Assembly: GCA_947650285.1 (NCBI GenBank) | Contig: CANTFL010000073.1 | Location: forward strand, 285,753-349,752 | Direction of reading: 5' to 3' | Length of the DNA stretch: 64,000 bases | Source: Hyaloperonospora brassicae | Lineage: Eukaryota > Oomycota > Peronosporomycetes > Peronosporales > Peronosporaceae | Shown: piece after piece, positions 1 through 11,857 of the stretch | Position numbering within the stretch: the stretch's first letter is position 1 | Layout of the letters: each line of letters opens with the position of its first letter | Program-made: the position numbers and the translations under genes | Notes under the pieces: model-generated | What the model was told of the DNA's origin: nothing | What the model saw: only the letters and a program-made list of their open reading frames with translations | The model's database searches: none

Positions 1-1123
1 AGCCAAAATGGTTTTTGCTCGAGCGAGTCCCTCCCCCCCTTATCCAAGAGTCACACTCTATAAGGGTGGGCACTCGTGGATAGCGTAGGCCATTCACGTA
101 AAACGGTGTGTGCTGTGTTGAAGCATGCACCGAATTATTGATGGCGAATTCCACCAGAGGTAAGAATTCGCTCCAACTCGGAAACGAGTGGACAAATCCT
201 TGAAGGATCTCTTCGAGGACACGGTTCGCACGTTCCGCCTGACCATCTGTTTCGGGATGGTCAGAAGTGGACATCTTCAATCGTGTTCCGAGAGTACGGA
301 ACACGGTTTGCCAAAATTCCGCCGTGAACCGAGGGTCACGGTCGGATACGAGTTCACGGGGTAACCCGTGGAGTCTAACTACCGTGTCTAGAAAGACACG
401 AGCACAACCTTGAGCCTTGATCGACTCAGGGACTGCAGCAAGATGGACTATCTTGCTGAATCGGTCAACAAACACAAGAATACCATTATTCTTGTGAGCG
501 TCTTCGGGTAAAATCCAAAGACGAAGTCCATTGGAAACGGACTGCCAGCACTCTGCCGGAACAGGCAGAGGCTGCAATGGCGCACGGGATGAAGGACTAG
601 GCTTCACCCGTTGACAAACCTCGCAAGCACGTATGTACTTGCGCAAACTGATATTGGCGTGTCCACTAAAAGTCACGACTTACCGTGAGGTAAGTCTTTT
701 CTCTACCACGATGGCCGCTTGTTGGGGCATCGTGACACTCATACATGATGCGCAATCGCAAATCATGATGAGCGGGTACGACGACACGAGGCGTGTCGTC
801 GGCAACGACTGTATAGTATGGCAATCCGTTGCGTGTACTATACCGATCCGATGAGGATCGGTACAAAGCCGGTAAATCCCTCATGGATTTACTGGATGGA
901 TTCACCAGATGATCCATCAATCGCAGAAGATCCTTATCTTCCGCGTATGCCTTTCGTACGTCGTCAAGTAAACTTGACGACGGGACACTGACTGACAGTG
1001 TCGCAACAATGGGCTTATCCTCACTGTTAATTGTGCGTCCGGATCGAAATCGGGCCAGCGCGAAAGCGCATCAGCGACGACATTAAGTCGTCCTGGCTTA
1101 TATTTGACGGAAAGGTGATACAC
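1..1123 (-). pseudogene. Integrase, element A (partial, frameshifted)
   Basis: Residues from the RNase H end (YKPGRLNVVADALSR) lead into the integrase HHCC domain (ECHDAPTSGHRG, then CEVCQRVKP) and the DDE core, visible in translation as VSDRDPRF and [13 protein letters not shown]. Frames change near 920, 660 and 510-540, the last within the first catalytic Asp region. The C-terminal side reaches the G-run at about plus 33-39 (seven C on plus), where D has lost one G. The chromodomain lies off the window. Confidence 0.8.
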
Positions 1124-1165
1124 CGTGAAAAATTACAGCCACTTCGCCATTCTTTGCGAAATGTG

Positions 1166-2392
1166 TCAACTATTTAAGGCCGTGTGAAATGATGTATGGT
1201 TCGTATACGCAACAAACGGACTATCTCCGCAGAGATAGACACAAAAATTTGCGAGTGCATAATTAATGGCAAGACTTTCCTTGACATTTTCTGGGTAGTT
1301 ACGCTCATATGCTTTTAGCTGACGCGATTGATATGAGATGAAGCACTCTGCGCCGTCTGTGTCGTATTGCATCGCCACTCAGCCCATCGCAAAATCTATG
1401 GTGACAAAGACCACATGGAACGTTCTGCCGTGATCTACAATCTCCAGTATGGGCGATTGGATCAAGCTTTGCTTGATACCTTCAAAGGAACGCTGACAGT
1501 CAGCGTTCCATGACCACTTCACATTTTTCTTTAGTAAACAAGAAAGATGCACGGTCATCTCGGCGTAGTTGCTCAAGTACTTGTGCAAGTACGCCGCTAG
1601 ACCAAGAAACTTACGAACTCTCTTGGTATCGACTGGCACAGGCCAGTCGGTGATCGCCTTGATCTTTTCGGGATCAGGGCGTACGCCGTGTTTACCCAAA
1701 ATTCACCCAAGAAGTGGTATTTCGCTAGCCGCGAATATACACTTCTTGAGGTTGGCGTACAACTCATACTTGCGCATAAGTTGAAGAACCTGACGAACGT
1801 GAGTTCTGTGAATTTCCACGTCCGTCTTTCCGTCCATAGCCCGGCTATGGACGAACACATCGTCGAAGTAACTCGGTGCGAAATAGCGCACCGGTCTCAA
1901 CAGATTTGTAACACATCTGTTGAATGTTGCAGAGGCGTTGCTCAGCCCCTGTGGCATCACTAGCCACTCACACAGCATACCGCTGGGGGTACTCACTGCC
2001 GTGAACGGCATGTCCTGTTCACGCATGAAGATCTGATAGAATCCATCCATCAGATCCATGGACGAAGAGATGGTACTCTTTGAAATACCATCTATAATTA
2101 CGTCCTTCCTCGGTGTCGGCGTCTGAGCCGGTACCGTTGCAGCATTCAACTTGTTGAATGCGTGCACTATCCGCCATACTCCTGTGGTCTTTCGTATACA
2201 GGAGGTCGAAGAGCTGTGAGAAGAAGTTAGTTCCCTCACATGACCCGCGGCAGAGCGATCGGCAAAGAACTTGTCGATCGCTAGTACTTGTTCACGAGGC
2301 AGTGGCCACTGCTTCATGACACAATACTTCGAGCCAGGTCTGAGCTCGATCTCGTGTCGAGTGCCTTTGTCCTTAGACAGCTCGCAAGGCAC
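1166..2392 (-). pseudogene. Reverse transcriptase and RNase H, element A
   Basis: RT core motifs run in order: CELSKDKGTRHEIEL, WRIVHAFNKLNAAT, SSMDLMDGFYQI, MPQGLSNASATFNR and the catalytic box YFDDVFVHS. In-frame TGA codons occur at 1705-1703 (LLG-stop-ILGKHG, where D has TGC Cys) and at about 1381-1379 (DFAMG-stop-VAMQ, where B and F have TGT Cys). RNase H starts with a degenerate first Asp region and decays after 1378, with H and D changes in the YTDHASL motif (here YTNHTSF). Not expected to be active. Confidence 0.87.
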
Positions 2393-2544
2393 GGATTCAG
2401 GGAATACATCCTTGAATTAGATCAATCCTTAAACAGAGGATTTGCCTGAAGTGACTCTCAGGATTGAGACGTGTATCGCTCAATCCGAGTCTTCTCATCG
2501 AGGACACTTTCGTCCATCGATGAGCTGCTGAGAACCCGTTCGTT

Positions 2545-3657
2545 CTAAGCAAATACTGTTGCCGACCGAATATCGGCCACATACTTATCCTCCGTGACGA
2601 GTATGCAGATCTGCTTGACTTTGCCACTACGCAGATCACGCAAGAACCGTTTCGGTTCTAGCGTTAGCAACTGAGTTATCACCGAATTTAACTTCGGAGG
2701 CACAAGCAGATCAAGCGTATAAGCGCCTACGCTTGACCCGTCACTAACCAAGACGTTCAACGTCTCGGTTTCTTCCTGGGAACTTTCTTCCTCAGGTTGC
2801 TGATGGCCTGATCCCTCACCAAGTGACTCTTGAGGAATTCCTATCTCAAGTACGTGGGGACTTATTCCCTCGACTTCTTCCGACTGTGGCTGTACAACCA
2901 CGGTCAGTCACCGATCCTCTACGGTCGACCCTCCAGTCGACCTAGGATTTCCATGTTGCCCCTTGGGGGCAACAGGTTTCTTTCTTCGAAGGTGCTGCCC
3001 GCTAGGCATGCATCCATGTCCCGGTCCACTCGACTTATTCGAGTGGTGGACCTTCGGCGCAGCCTGTACTTCTGTACAGCCGCCGGGAGCTTGCTCCACA
3101 GTGTAGTGATCAACTACACTGTGATCTTGTGCAGTCGTGCTAACGACCGTACCGCAAGTGAGGCCATCGCACTCACTCGCAGAACATCCACACGCTTGTG
3201 GACGCTCCAAGATGTTCATCAGATGGCCATCTGATAAACAAGCGGCAGGCATCTTCACGGATCGATGCTGCCAGCTCACCCTTGGCTCGTACTTTCTGAG
3301 CCAAGGTAATCCCAGGATGACATCAAATTTGTCATCCAGATCGAGTACGATGAAGTCATCATCGTACTGGTCGCCCTCTAACCGTTAGTGGATTCCGACT
3401 ACACGTTTCTTCACATTAATCGATGCGCCTGTTGCAAGGCGCACCGTCATCCTTGTGAGGGGAATTTCGCGCTCAACGAACTTGAGCGCACGACCCTCTA
3501 GTGACTGGCGACGAACAAAGTTGTTCGACGCCCCACAGTCTACTAGGGCACGAAGCGACAAATCATTTGTCGCTTCCAACTTCAAGGTGATGAGCGAAAC
3601 GTCATCACCAAGTGCAGAGACACACAATGATTGTGTATCTGGAGCAACTTTCGTCAA
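2545..3657 (-). pseudogene. Protease and long linker of Pol, element A
   Basis: Start of Pol in the -1 frame to Gag. The retropepsin active-site motif reads LVDCGASNNF, with Cys where most families have Ser or Thr, followed by the conserved RMTVRLATG segment. A TAA at 3385-3387 interrupts it; the frame then continues through the flap region (DLDDKFDVILGLPWL) into a roughly 250-residue linker with a C-rich segment (QACGCSASECDG) and an E/S/Q-rich tail. TGA at 2910-2908 and TAG at 2547-2545 break the linker. The linker role is unknown to me; it is conserved in A, B, D, F and in the relic at 17740. Confidence 0.85.
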
Positions 3658-3688
3658 GAGATTTGCAAATTCTCTTGAGGTTGCTGGA

Positions 3689-3729
3689 TCAGTAGGGCGC
3701 TCCGCCCCTACTGACCCCGACCATTTTTT
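3689..3729 (-). promoter_or_regulatory. -1 ribosomal frameshift signal, element A
   Basis: The sense-strand heptamer A AAA AAT (plus 3723-3729) lies in Gag phase just before the gag stop, with an 8-nt spacer and a 9-bp stem TCAGTAGGG/CCCTACTGA (3689-3714). Pol follows in the -1 frame. Identical to the signal in element D. Confidence 0.75.
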
Positions 3730-4862
3730 GATGGTCCGTCTCGCTGTTGCGGCTTCGCAACAGCGCTGGACCCACGCCCATTGCCCTTTCTGGCGAATGG
3801 TCGTCCATTTCGCTCAGTACTGTTTGGTACTGGGCGTGGAGCACTACACTCGTATGCGTAGTGCCCTAACTTCTGACAGCGATTGCACCTCTGCAATCGC
3901 TTGTTGTTCGAAGAGCGAGGTCTCTCGCTCTCAACATAGCAGAGGTCCATTGGTTCTGGACCTCCGATCTCTTGTCGTCTCGGTGGACGATAAGAGTTTG
4001 AGCTAGCATGAGCCTGTCTTATGCTAAAGTCTTCCTGTTCCGCGGCTGATATCGCATCTTCCAGCGTATTCAGCTCAAGGCGGAACAGGTGGCTCCTGAC
4101 GGGCCCTTCTGCGAACCCTTGCATGAACACCGTAATCAACGTGTGTTCATGGACTGGGTTAGCAGTTATATTACTCGCAAGGAGTCGTATATGTTGTGCG
4201 TAAGCGTGCACATCACGCTTACCCTGCTTGAGTTTCAGGAGCTCTGAACGAGCCCTGAACTCAGCTCGTGGCGGCTCAAACGTTTGTCTGAGCCGGGACT
4301 TGAAGTCATCTAGCGACCTAAGCACGTTTGGGTCGCTACGCTCGAGTCCCAGGGACCAAGTTTTGGCACGCCCTGCCAAGTGGGTCTGAGCAAATGTGAG
4401 TTTCATTTGCTCATCTTCGACGCGACGAGCCCTTAGGGCTCTGTCGAGTTCGACAAACCACAGTAACAGGGAGTCCTCCGGGACTCCACTGTACTTGGAG
4501 ATGCCAACTTTTATGACTTCGGGACGACGCGCATGTGCCGTCCCGCCCACAGCAGCATGGAATTGCTGCTGTCTCAACAGCTCCGTCTGTTGAGAACCGA
4601 GTTCTCTCAACTGCTCGGCCTGTTGAGAGCCTTGCTGGTGAAGCAAGGCTACTTTCTCCCTCTCGATGGCAAGTTCATTCTGAAAGAACTTGGCGATAGC
4701 GGCATGTTGTTGGTCTTTGTCTAGAGACTCTAACATGGCGCTAACGACGAGTTCGCCTACGGTAGAACTCATTCGTTCTACCGCACCTCATTCGATGTCA
4801 CTCAAATGGGTAAACCCTTCACGCGTGGCGTGAAAGGTATCTTCTTCATCCAACATGAACAT
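3708..4862 (-). pseudogene. gag: Gag polyprotein, element A (one nonsense codon)
   Basis: Structural capsid/nucleocapsid protein that would package element RNA in cytoplasmic particles. The frame opens at ATG 4862 (homologous to the D start), meets TGA at 4790-4788 where D has TGG, and is then open from Met 4772 to the stop at 3708. It has a Q/E/L-rich probable coiled coil near the N-terminus, a Retrotrans_gag-type capsid core and a zinc knuckle CNRCQKLGHYAYEC (CX2CX4HX4C). The protein is nearly identical to Gag of D. Translation from the internal Met would lose about 30 residues, so partial function is possible. Confidence 0.88.
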
Positions 4863-4888
4863 ATTGGATGATGTTGTCCTTGGAAGGA

Positions 4889-4904
4889 CTACAAAGTGCT
4901 ACCA
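4889..4904 (-). other. Primer binding site of element A
   Basis: In element sense TGGTAGCACTTTGTAG lies 2 nt downstream of the 5' LTR. It would pair with a tRNA 3' end reading GUGCUACCA. The same site is present in B, D and F, and with one base less in C. I could not assign the tRNA. Confidence 0.7.
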
Positions 4905-4906
4905 GG

Positions 4907-5297
4907 TGTAACGGGGCACACCCTTGCGTAACTTAACGCAAGGGTTTTGGGTGCCCCGACAGACGTACACGTGGCAAGCGAGGAAGCGTAGGTAGGGTAT
5001 AAGCAGAATGGTTATATTAATATAATTAAGTCTTTAAACTACTGTCTCTCTGTTTGACTTAGCTTAACTATACTAATATAACTGCATGTATGGTGACGTC
5101 TCGTCACCACTCATTGCGCGCGTCTTGTGGCGATTGGTGGGTTGATATCATCACGATATCAACCAATGAACAGACTCTTTGGTCGACCCTTCAATATCAC
5201 CACTTTGGTGATATTGCTCAAAGAATATCCATCTTTATATTCTTTATCGTCACTTTCCTCAAAGTGACAATTCCATGTAACGGGCTGCCCCGTTACA
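4907..5297 (-). repeat. 5' LTR of element A
   Basis: 391 bp starting TGTAACGGGGCA and ending GCCCCGTTACA in plus orientation. It matches the two LTRs of element D in reverse complement and abuts the PBS on its left. It contains several perfect hairpins, for example around 5206-5217 and 5258-5272. Confidence 0.92.
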
Positions 5298-5460
5298 ACC
5301 CTCACATACATCAAGACAACTGCGACAGGGCGCAGAAAGAAAGCACGATATATCAAGACCTCGAGACAGCTCAAGTGGTCAGAAGGTCAAGCAGATCAAG
5401 ATCCACATAATAACAAGGCGATCTCGTTGAGATCTAGCCAGCTTATTTCGAGTACCTACG
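5298..5460 (+). repeat. Short relic matching the GATC-rich block at 53650-54430
   Basis: Around 5350-5400 the plus strand encodes a short peptide containing RQLKWSE. The minus strand of 54180-54220 encodes KIARQLKWSEDLD, and the nucleotides match over about 35 bp (GACAGCTCAAGTGGTCAGAAG against GGCAGCTCAAGTGGTCAGAAG). It is a fragment of the same unclassified retroelement-like sequence. Confidence 0.45.
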
Positions 5461-7899
5461 AGTGCCTTTTGACTGTGTGAAGATTTTTATCAAATATCAC
5501 CCTTATAATTTACGGTCAAGTTTGCGTTGACCCGAGTCTACGTAAAAGAGTGCAGCCCGCTCTACGATAGAGTACAAAGGTGAGGAAGTATTAAAGTACG
5601 AGAATGGAGTACCCCCCCCCCTTCGATAGTCGGTCGTTTAAATGCCAGTGTAGAAGCGTGATCACATTAGCACTTTTATGAGCCCGCTCCACCACGCTAT
5701 CGCGCCATTTTTTTGCGAGAGGTATAGACCATTAACGGCCTAAATTAATGAAGTATGGTCAGTGTGGAGGGTTTAAGATCGAATAATAGCTGATGCAAAC
5801 GGCGACATTCCATATATTTGGACCTGCAGAATTCCGAAGGCGTTATCTGATCATTGTAATTGGTAAAGTTTGTTATTAACTTACGCACCGGTCTGATGAG
5901 CTGTCTTGAGCTATTCGTAATAGACTAGAAATATTTCAGATTCCCTTTGATTATGGATTCACATAGGCGATAGCTGCGTGGAAAGGTATGTCGATTTGCG
6001 TATGCGTTTTTAATTTCGAGTTCGGTCAATGTGATTTTGCAGCTTCTTGGGACCACTTGATCTGGTCTTATATTTACTTGACATGATTTTCTGATCACTT
6101 CTGACGCCTAGATATTTGTTAGGCCAAATCAAATCAATTTTGCTGCACGAATAAATTGATTTATATGCGCTTAGTCCCACTAGACTGACCCTAACTTTTC
6201 GCTTCTATATGCTTATTACCAACGTTGTGATCTCACGGATTACTTAGATCCGTCTTTTCGATATCGGCTTTCCAGAAACTGAATCGATGTCTGATCGCTA
6301 TCGATGCAGTTTGAGAGAGATCTTGAACACTTTTGTTCAGAACTTCCATGGAATCAACTCGATTTGCCTTGCGTCGCGATCCTCATTTTATGGGAAAGCA
6401 AATGAATCTTTATTGAGAGGAGATACGCGTCTCGTTATCAAAATCGTGCAAGTATATGCATATATTCTGCGGAGCCAATCTTTTACCAGCTATATTAATA
6501 GCAATCTTCAATCTGCAATCTGCCCACCCTTTTTCTAATATATTCTGAAAGGATGGATTGAATTTTGGTGTATAAAATTTGCTCGGAGCTTATGTTGTCA
6601 AATGTCGTGTTCCGGGCTATGTGTCAAACGTACTTGTCCTGTACACCAACACGAACGCCAGTATTCATAGACTAACATTCATATCATACATGCAATTATA
6701 AAATATCACCAATATGTATCCGGATCAACTTTCGACGTCCAACGAGGCGACTTCCAATGAATCTGAGAATTAAAATTTCAAATTTTTTTGTTCCCGATCA
6801 AAGTTAAGTACATTGATTATCAATCGATGGTAGCATCCTGCACATTTATAATCATTTTAGACAGAACGGCTGACCTCATACTAACAGGACGTTGTGTAAA
6901 GGTTATATAGACACTTCGACGAGTGGTACTAATTCAGGCAATACGGTATCGAACTTAATTATTATAGATACATCATATAAGCGGTAATCATACGCCGGCG
7001 TACTCGCGTTGAACGTCTAGTGGCTTAACTTTGACTTCATGATCCAAATCGATCACCACAGTTCATTGTCAACAGCTATACCACCAAATTGACATTTTCC
7101 ATTTTTGGTCTATCTTGAATCAAATTAATCTAATCTGTTCACTCATAATCGATGCAGTCACTCGTATAAAGACGTACCACCGTCATGTCCTACGACTATA
7201 GCCATTATCGCACACTCGTTGGGCTTGTATAGATATGCGCATTGATTCTAGTAAATTTTCACGAGCGACAACCTCCACTTTTCTTAGATCAAGGTCGTCA
7301 ACCATCAATTATTGTCTAATGTTTTTTTTATATATTTGGACCCGACCAGCGTGACAAATCGAACGATATTGCGAATCTGATTTAACAGGTACGATAAGCC
7401 GAATTTGCTAAGACCTAATGTTGACTACCAATTTCAACTTCGCCGGACAGATTTTAGTTGTCGTACACTTTTTAATTATACAGCGTGGACCCGCGAAATC
7501 GTGACTCGTTCCCATATCCAGTTTACATCAGTCCCTTTTAGCAGTCTTTTTAACACAAAATTCTTTAAAAAAACAATGGTCAACAGTTGAAGGATAGCTG
7601 CGACTGAGCCATGCATTCTTTGTGGTCTGTAAAATGTATTCAGATACTGGTTGATGCGTCAAGGTTATAAAAATTGACGGACCGACGAAAGACGACTAAC
7701 TCTGCTCCGTCAATGTAGTCAATTCTCATCGCACAGACTATCTTTATATTGCTGAACTAACACATCATATAAAAAATTCTGATCTGATGAAATTCGCCAA
7801 TAATAGCGAGATTTAGTCTATCTATCTAGTTTTTTTTTAATTTTTTGCGATGCCTGAGCACTCATGATATATTTTGCGATATTCCTTAGCAATCAGACT
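5461..7899. other. AT-rich stretch without recognisable genes
   Basis: Open frames are short with no recognisable motifs, and the composition is AT-rich with homopolymer runs. I take it as heavily mutated transposon-derived DNA because it is continuous with the RT relic at 7900-8290. Confidence 0.5.
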
Positions 7900-8290
7900 G
7901 TGCGAACGGTCGTACTGAACTATTTACGCAAAAAATGATGCAAGTACACCACTAGGGCATAGACCCTTTTCGTTGCCATCCACCTCTATTTAAAACAAGA
8001 CAGATATTATTCTTGCTGGATCAGGTTCTTGCAGTCTCACTGAATTCATGCGCTTAAACAAGAATCATTCAGCCAACTAGAAACTTGCCCTTTTTCGGTC
8101 GCCGTACAGCTAATGACCGAGCCATAGTAATGAAATCTAACAGGCGTAAAGTCGGTGGACTTACATATTTGTTTCACATGCAAATTCTCGCCTAGAGAGA
8201 AACACATCGTCGAAGTATATTGGTGCTATATTTAGAGTCGTAATACCTATATATTTATGAAATTATAAAATTAAAAGGAAAGTCGCTTGG
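7900..8290 (-). pseudogene. Old gypsy RT relic
   Basis: Plus 8208-8228 reads CACATCGTCGAAGTA plus flanks, matching the reverse complement of the YFDDVF box of family 1 (compare 1858-1875). Upstream, 7945-7975 resembles the LAAYLHKY segment and 8085-8110 the KLYANLKK segment, in the right order for a minus-strand RT. No open frame remains. Element B inserted next to or into it. Confidence 0.5.
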
Positions 8291-8726
8291 TGCAACAGGG
8301 TACACCTTGTGTCGACACGACACAAGGCGAGGTGCACCTGGCGTGACGTGCACGTGCGAGGAAGCGCACTCAAGTTGCGGAACCCGAAGAATTTTGTCAA
8401 AGGAAAAAGTAGAACTGGTATTTAATATAGTTACGTTTTCCTATCTAAAACATCTTTGACTTGCTCTGACTATATTAAACTACCATCTCTTATGTGGGAC
8501 TCGTGCTCACCACCCATTGCGCGCGTCTAGCAGCGATTGGTGGTCAATCTGGTTGATGTGACGTATACATCAACCAAGTGGAGCACCCACGAATATTACC
8601 CTTGGGGGTAATATTCTGACAACGTCACCTCTTCGAGTGATGTTGATTTGAGTATCATCTAAAATAGATACTACCCAACAATTAATATTTTCTATCAACT
8701 TTTATGTAAAGTGCTCACCCGTTACA
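8291..8726 (-). repeat. 3' LTR of element B
   Basis: 436 bp from TGCAACAGGG to CCGTTACA, the first base triplet being a mutated TGT. It matches 15764-16198 and, inverted, 19404-19836. Confidence 0.9.
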
Positions 8727-8745
8727 TCACCCCCCCTCCTCCTTA
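8727..8745 (-). other. Polypurine tract of element B
   Basis: In element sense a purine run ends GGAGGGGGGGTGA immediately before the 3' LTR, the expected plus-strand primer site. Confidence 0.7.
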
Positions 8746-8859
8746 ACCATCAGTAACAATAGTGAGTGGACTTGATTGGCGACAGAGCGACTACCGTCGT
8801 GTCGCCCTTGGGACAGGGAGTACGTGTTGTTCTCTCCTCTCATTTCAGCTTCTCAGCGC

Positions 8860-10644
8860 ATGACAAGACCGTCTATGCGCTGTGTAACTAAGGCCGAGAC
8901 TGAAGCGGCTGCATGGATGCGTGCAGACGGAGAACAAGCTGTCCAAGGCTCAACAGCAGGTATTAAGTCACCTGCTGCGGCTAACACGCAGTCTGCAATT
9001 CCCATATATTGCAGGAGCACGTGGCCAACCACGTGCAGCTCCTTCACTCGCAGCCAAAGCTGTGGGTGGTAATTCCTTGGGCCAAGATCCCGAAATAGAG
9101 GTGATCTGTTCGAGCAAGTCGGATGATCCGTCCTACTCGCAATCATGCGCAAAGCCCAACCGTAAGGTTGCGGGATTGACGACTGCCGCGCCTCGCGGCA
9201 GTCTTGATAGGGACTTGCGCTATGAGATGTTTGGTTCATCCGACGAGTCGATTAACTCGTCTCCGAGATCGAATTGACCGCGCTCGTATTCATACGAGGC
9301 GAGTGCGAAGCATGAGGGCGTGATTACTCATGAAAGTGTCGATGACTCCTCGCGGAGTCATCGTAGCCGGAGCCGCGGCAATACTGGGTATTGCGGCAAT
9401 CGTGGTGCGAGCTCTCATGTTGGCACCACGCAGGAAGAGCAGGATCGCAACGCGTTGCGAACTGCTCCTGAGATTAAGCCATGGATCCTTCGGTGAGTGA
9501 GTTGATAGAGAGGTATGGATTTACCGTTGGGAACTTTCAAATCCCACTCTTTGACTCGTCGAGGATCCACGGTCTTGACTCCAGTGCGAAAAACTATCGC
9601 ACTGAGCGTGATTTCTTCATCGATGTTTTTTCAGACATCGATGGTATCACGGCAAATACAAGAGAGACGAATTATCGTTATCTCAGGCGTGGAACTCTTT
9701 CATTGGTAACATTGAAAGAGGTGGCCGTGATACTTGGTTAGAAAAACTTAACACGGCGCGCATTATGTTTGAGCGAAAGTCCGTGACCGGTGCTTGGTTC
9801 AGATTGCACCGATTGTCTCGAGAGGCAGGTTTAACTTGCCTCTCGCGGGGAGAAAAGTGTCAGAGTTGTGTTGACAACTCTGTTCGCGCCCTTAGGGAGG
9901 CATACCTCCGTAATCAACCCTCTGGAGCGCGCGGATCTCTTCCGAGATGAACCAAGGAATTGAGACTTTGCAATTCCTTTACGAATGCTCCGGGCGTTCG
10001 TTCGAAGATAGGCCTCCGCCAAAGGGCGGGTCTCGTAATGCTCGACGAGACCGGGCAAATACATCATCAGCTGGGAGCGGGAGTCCCAGCTGTTCCACGT
10101 GGGTGGATGTCCCCTCCACTTGACGAGGTAACTCGTCCTTGATCCTAAATCGTCACAGTGGTTCAAGATACGCTCTACAATGAAGCGTTGACCACCGTGT
10201 GAGTCCACCAAGGGATGTGGAGGAGGAGGGAAAACGTCCTCCAAGTCGTTCGACTTACCATCTTGATTCACACCAGATGGGTCGCGCAATTGATTAATTG
10301 CGCAAAGATTTGGAGCTCGAGCGAGACAGATGCTACGCTCTGACCTATTCTGTGCGGAAACACCGCAAGGATCTCGAGACCGATCGTGCGAAGGACCGTG
10401 CTGAGTACGCGGTCGCGCAGCTTCAGGTCGAGCGCGATGTCCGCTCCCTTGTCGGTGAGCTGTCGACAGCTCGCGGAGAGATCCTTTGTTTGAAGGAGAG
10501 ATCTCTTCGGTGCGCGACCAGGTTGAACGCCTGGAGCGCGAGCGCAAGAACTTGATGGAGTTTCTTAAACGTAAGGGCTATCTTCATCGTCGGAAGAAGC
10601 CTCGTACTGACAGTACGGGCGGAGACGCCCCACTTAGAACGTAG
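8860..10644 (+). pseudogene. Antisense gene of element B (aORF), broken
   Basis: Opposite strand to gag-pol, starting at ATG 8860 near the 3' LTR. Fragments in different frames align with the aORF of D: PEIEVICSSKSD, DRDLRYEMFGSSDES, KPWIL, FDSSRIHGLDSSAKNYRTERDFF, CQSCVDNSVRALREAYL, and a coiled coil from about 10298 (LERDRCYALTYSVRKHRKD, AQLQVERDVRSL, ERLERERKNLMEFLK, GYLHRRKKPRTDST) to TAG at 10642-10644. Frame breaks and stops lie near 9072, 9277, 9495, 9741 and 9950. Function unknown; the conserved C-x6-C-x2-C suggests metal binding and the coiled coil oligomerisation. Confidence 0.7.
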
Positions 10645-11240
10645 GGTGCGTGCGCATCCTACGCGGCAGCTCGATCGTGTATGCGTTGCCTTGTCGATAT
10701 AGTACACGAAAGGGGCCGATGTACTTCGGCAGTAGTTTACTACTGCCCACATTAGTCACTACGTTTCTAGGTAGATTTGCCGTAGATAGTAGTACTAAGT
10801 CGCCTTCAATAAATGAAAGAACATTTGCTCTTCCATTCTTGTCAGCGTTCCATTTCTGTCGGTCCACCGCGTGAGCGATGAAGTCCTGCACGAAACGGAC
10901 CACTGTTTCATGAGCCAGCAGAAATCTTTCTGCTGACTCGGCATTGTTTTGTTCAGTTCGCCTTGTGCAAACTGAACAAAGAGTCCTTTCCTCTTTCTGC
11001 TCATCAGCGAGGGTGTCATCATCCTCGCTGGTATAGTCGTTGGAGGTGCTGAAAATAACAGCATCGTCTTCATCATCTGACTCAATATTAGCGTCATCGC
11101 TAATATTTAGATGGTCGTCGTCGACGTCTACATGATCGACATCGGCATCATAAGTGTCGACGTTAACGTCGACACGTGATGAGCAAGAGTCAGAACGGTT
11201 TTTGCTCGAGCGATTCCGTACCCCACTTAACCAAGAGTCA
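9831..11240 (-). pseudogene. Pol C-terminus of element B: acidic insert, GPF module, chromodomain
   Basis: After the integrase core come an acidic segment (in broken frames, about 10990-11180), the GPY/F-like module (LLPKYIGPFRVLYRQGNAYTIELP, about 10640-10760), an R/P/S-rich linker and a chromodomain (QRFIVERILNH, SYLVKWRGHPPTWNSW). The chromodomain would direct integration to particular chromatin. The ORF 9831-10547 reads past the stop position of D (after its HPMSPVAHR), so the original stop is lost. Antisense to the aORF. Confidence 0.75.
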
Positions 11241-11857
11241 CACTCTAATAGATGGGCAGACGTGGATGGCGTAATCCATTCACGAAGAACGGGGTATGCT
11301 AGGTCGATGTATGCTCCGAATAATTGATGTCGAATTACACCAGAGGTAAGAATTCACTCCAACTCGAGAACGAGTGGACGTATCCTCGAAGGATCTCTTC
11401 GAGGACACGGTTCGCACGTTCCGTCTGACCATCTGTTTCGGGATGGTCAAATGTCGACATCTCCAACCGCGTTCCGAGTGATCGGAACACGGATGCCAAA
11501 ATTCTGCGGTGAACCGAGGGTACGGTCGGATACGAGTTCACGGGGTAACCCGTGAAGTCGAAAGATCGTGTTGATAAAGACACGAGCACATCCCTGAGCC
11601 GTGATTTACTCGGGTACCGCAGCAAGATGCACCATCTTGCTTAACCGATCGACGAACACAAGAATGCCGTTACTCTTGTAGGCGTCTTCGGGGAGCCCGA
11701 AGACAAAGTCCATTGAAACGGATTGCCAGCACTTTTCCGGGACAAGAAGAGGTTGTAGAGGTGCACGGGAAGGAGGACTAGGCTTCACCCGTTGACAAAC
11801 CTCGCAGGCACGAATGTACTTGCGCAAACTGATATTGGCGTGGCCAGTAAAAGTCAC
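11241..11857 (-). pseudogene. Integrase core, element B
   Basis: Frames 11606-11857 ([47 protein letters not shown]) and 11335-11625 ([32 protein letters not shown]) together carry the second half of the HHCC finger and the first and third catalytic residues of the DDE triad. The SDRDPRF region is frame-shifted around 11520. Confidence 0.8.

Larger units (their letters stand above)
1..5297 (-). mobile_element. Element A: Ty3/gypsy chromovirus, partial (family 1)
   Basis: Minus-strand LTR retrotransposon cut by the window edge. Reading right to left it has a 5' LTR (4907-5297), PBS, gag, -1 frameshift signal, protease, long linker, RT, RNase H and integrase; the chromodomain end and the 3' LTR lie outside. 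Its gag and pol are close to those of element D on the opposite strand, so A and D are sister copies. It is non-autonomous as read: TGA in gag near 4788, TAA in protease at 3385, TGA at 2908, TAG at 2545, TGA at 1703 and at 1379, and frame breaks in RNase H and integrase. Confidence 0.93.
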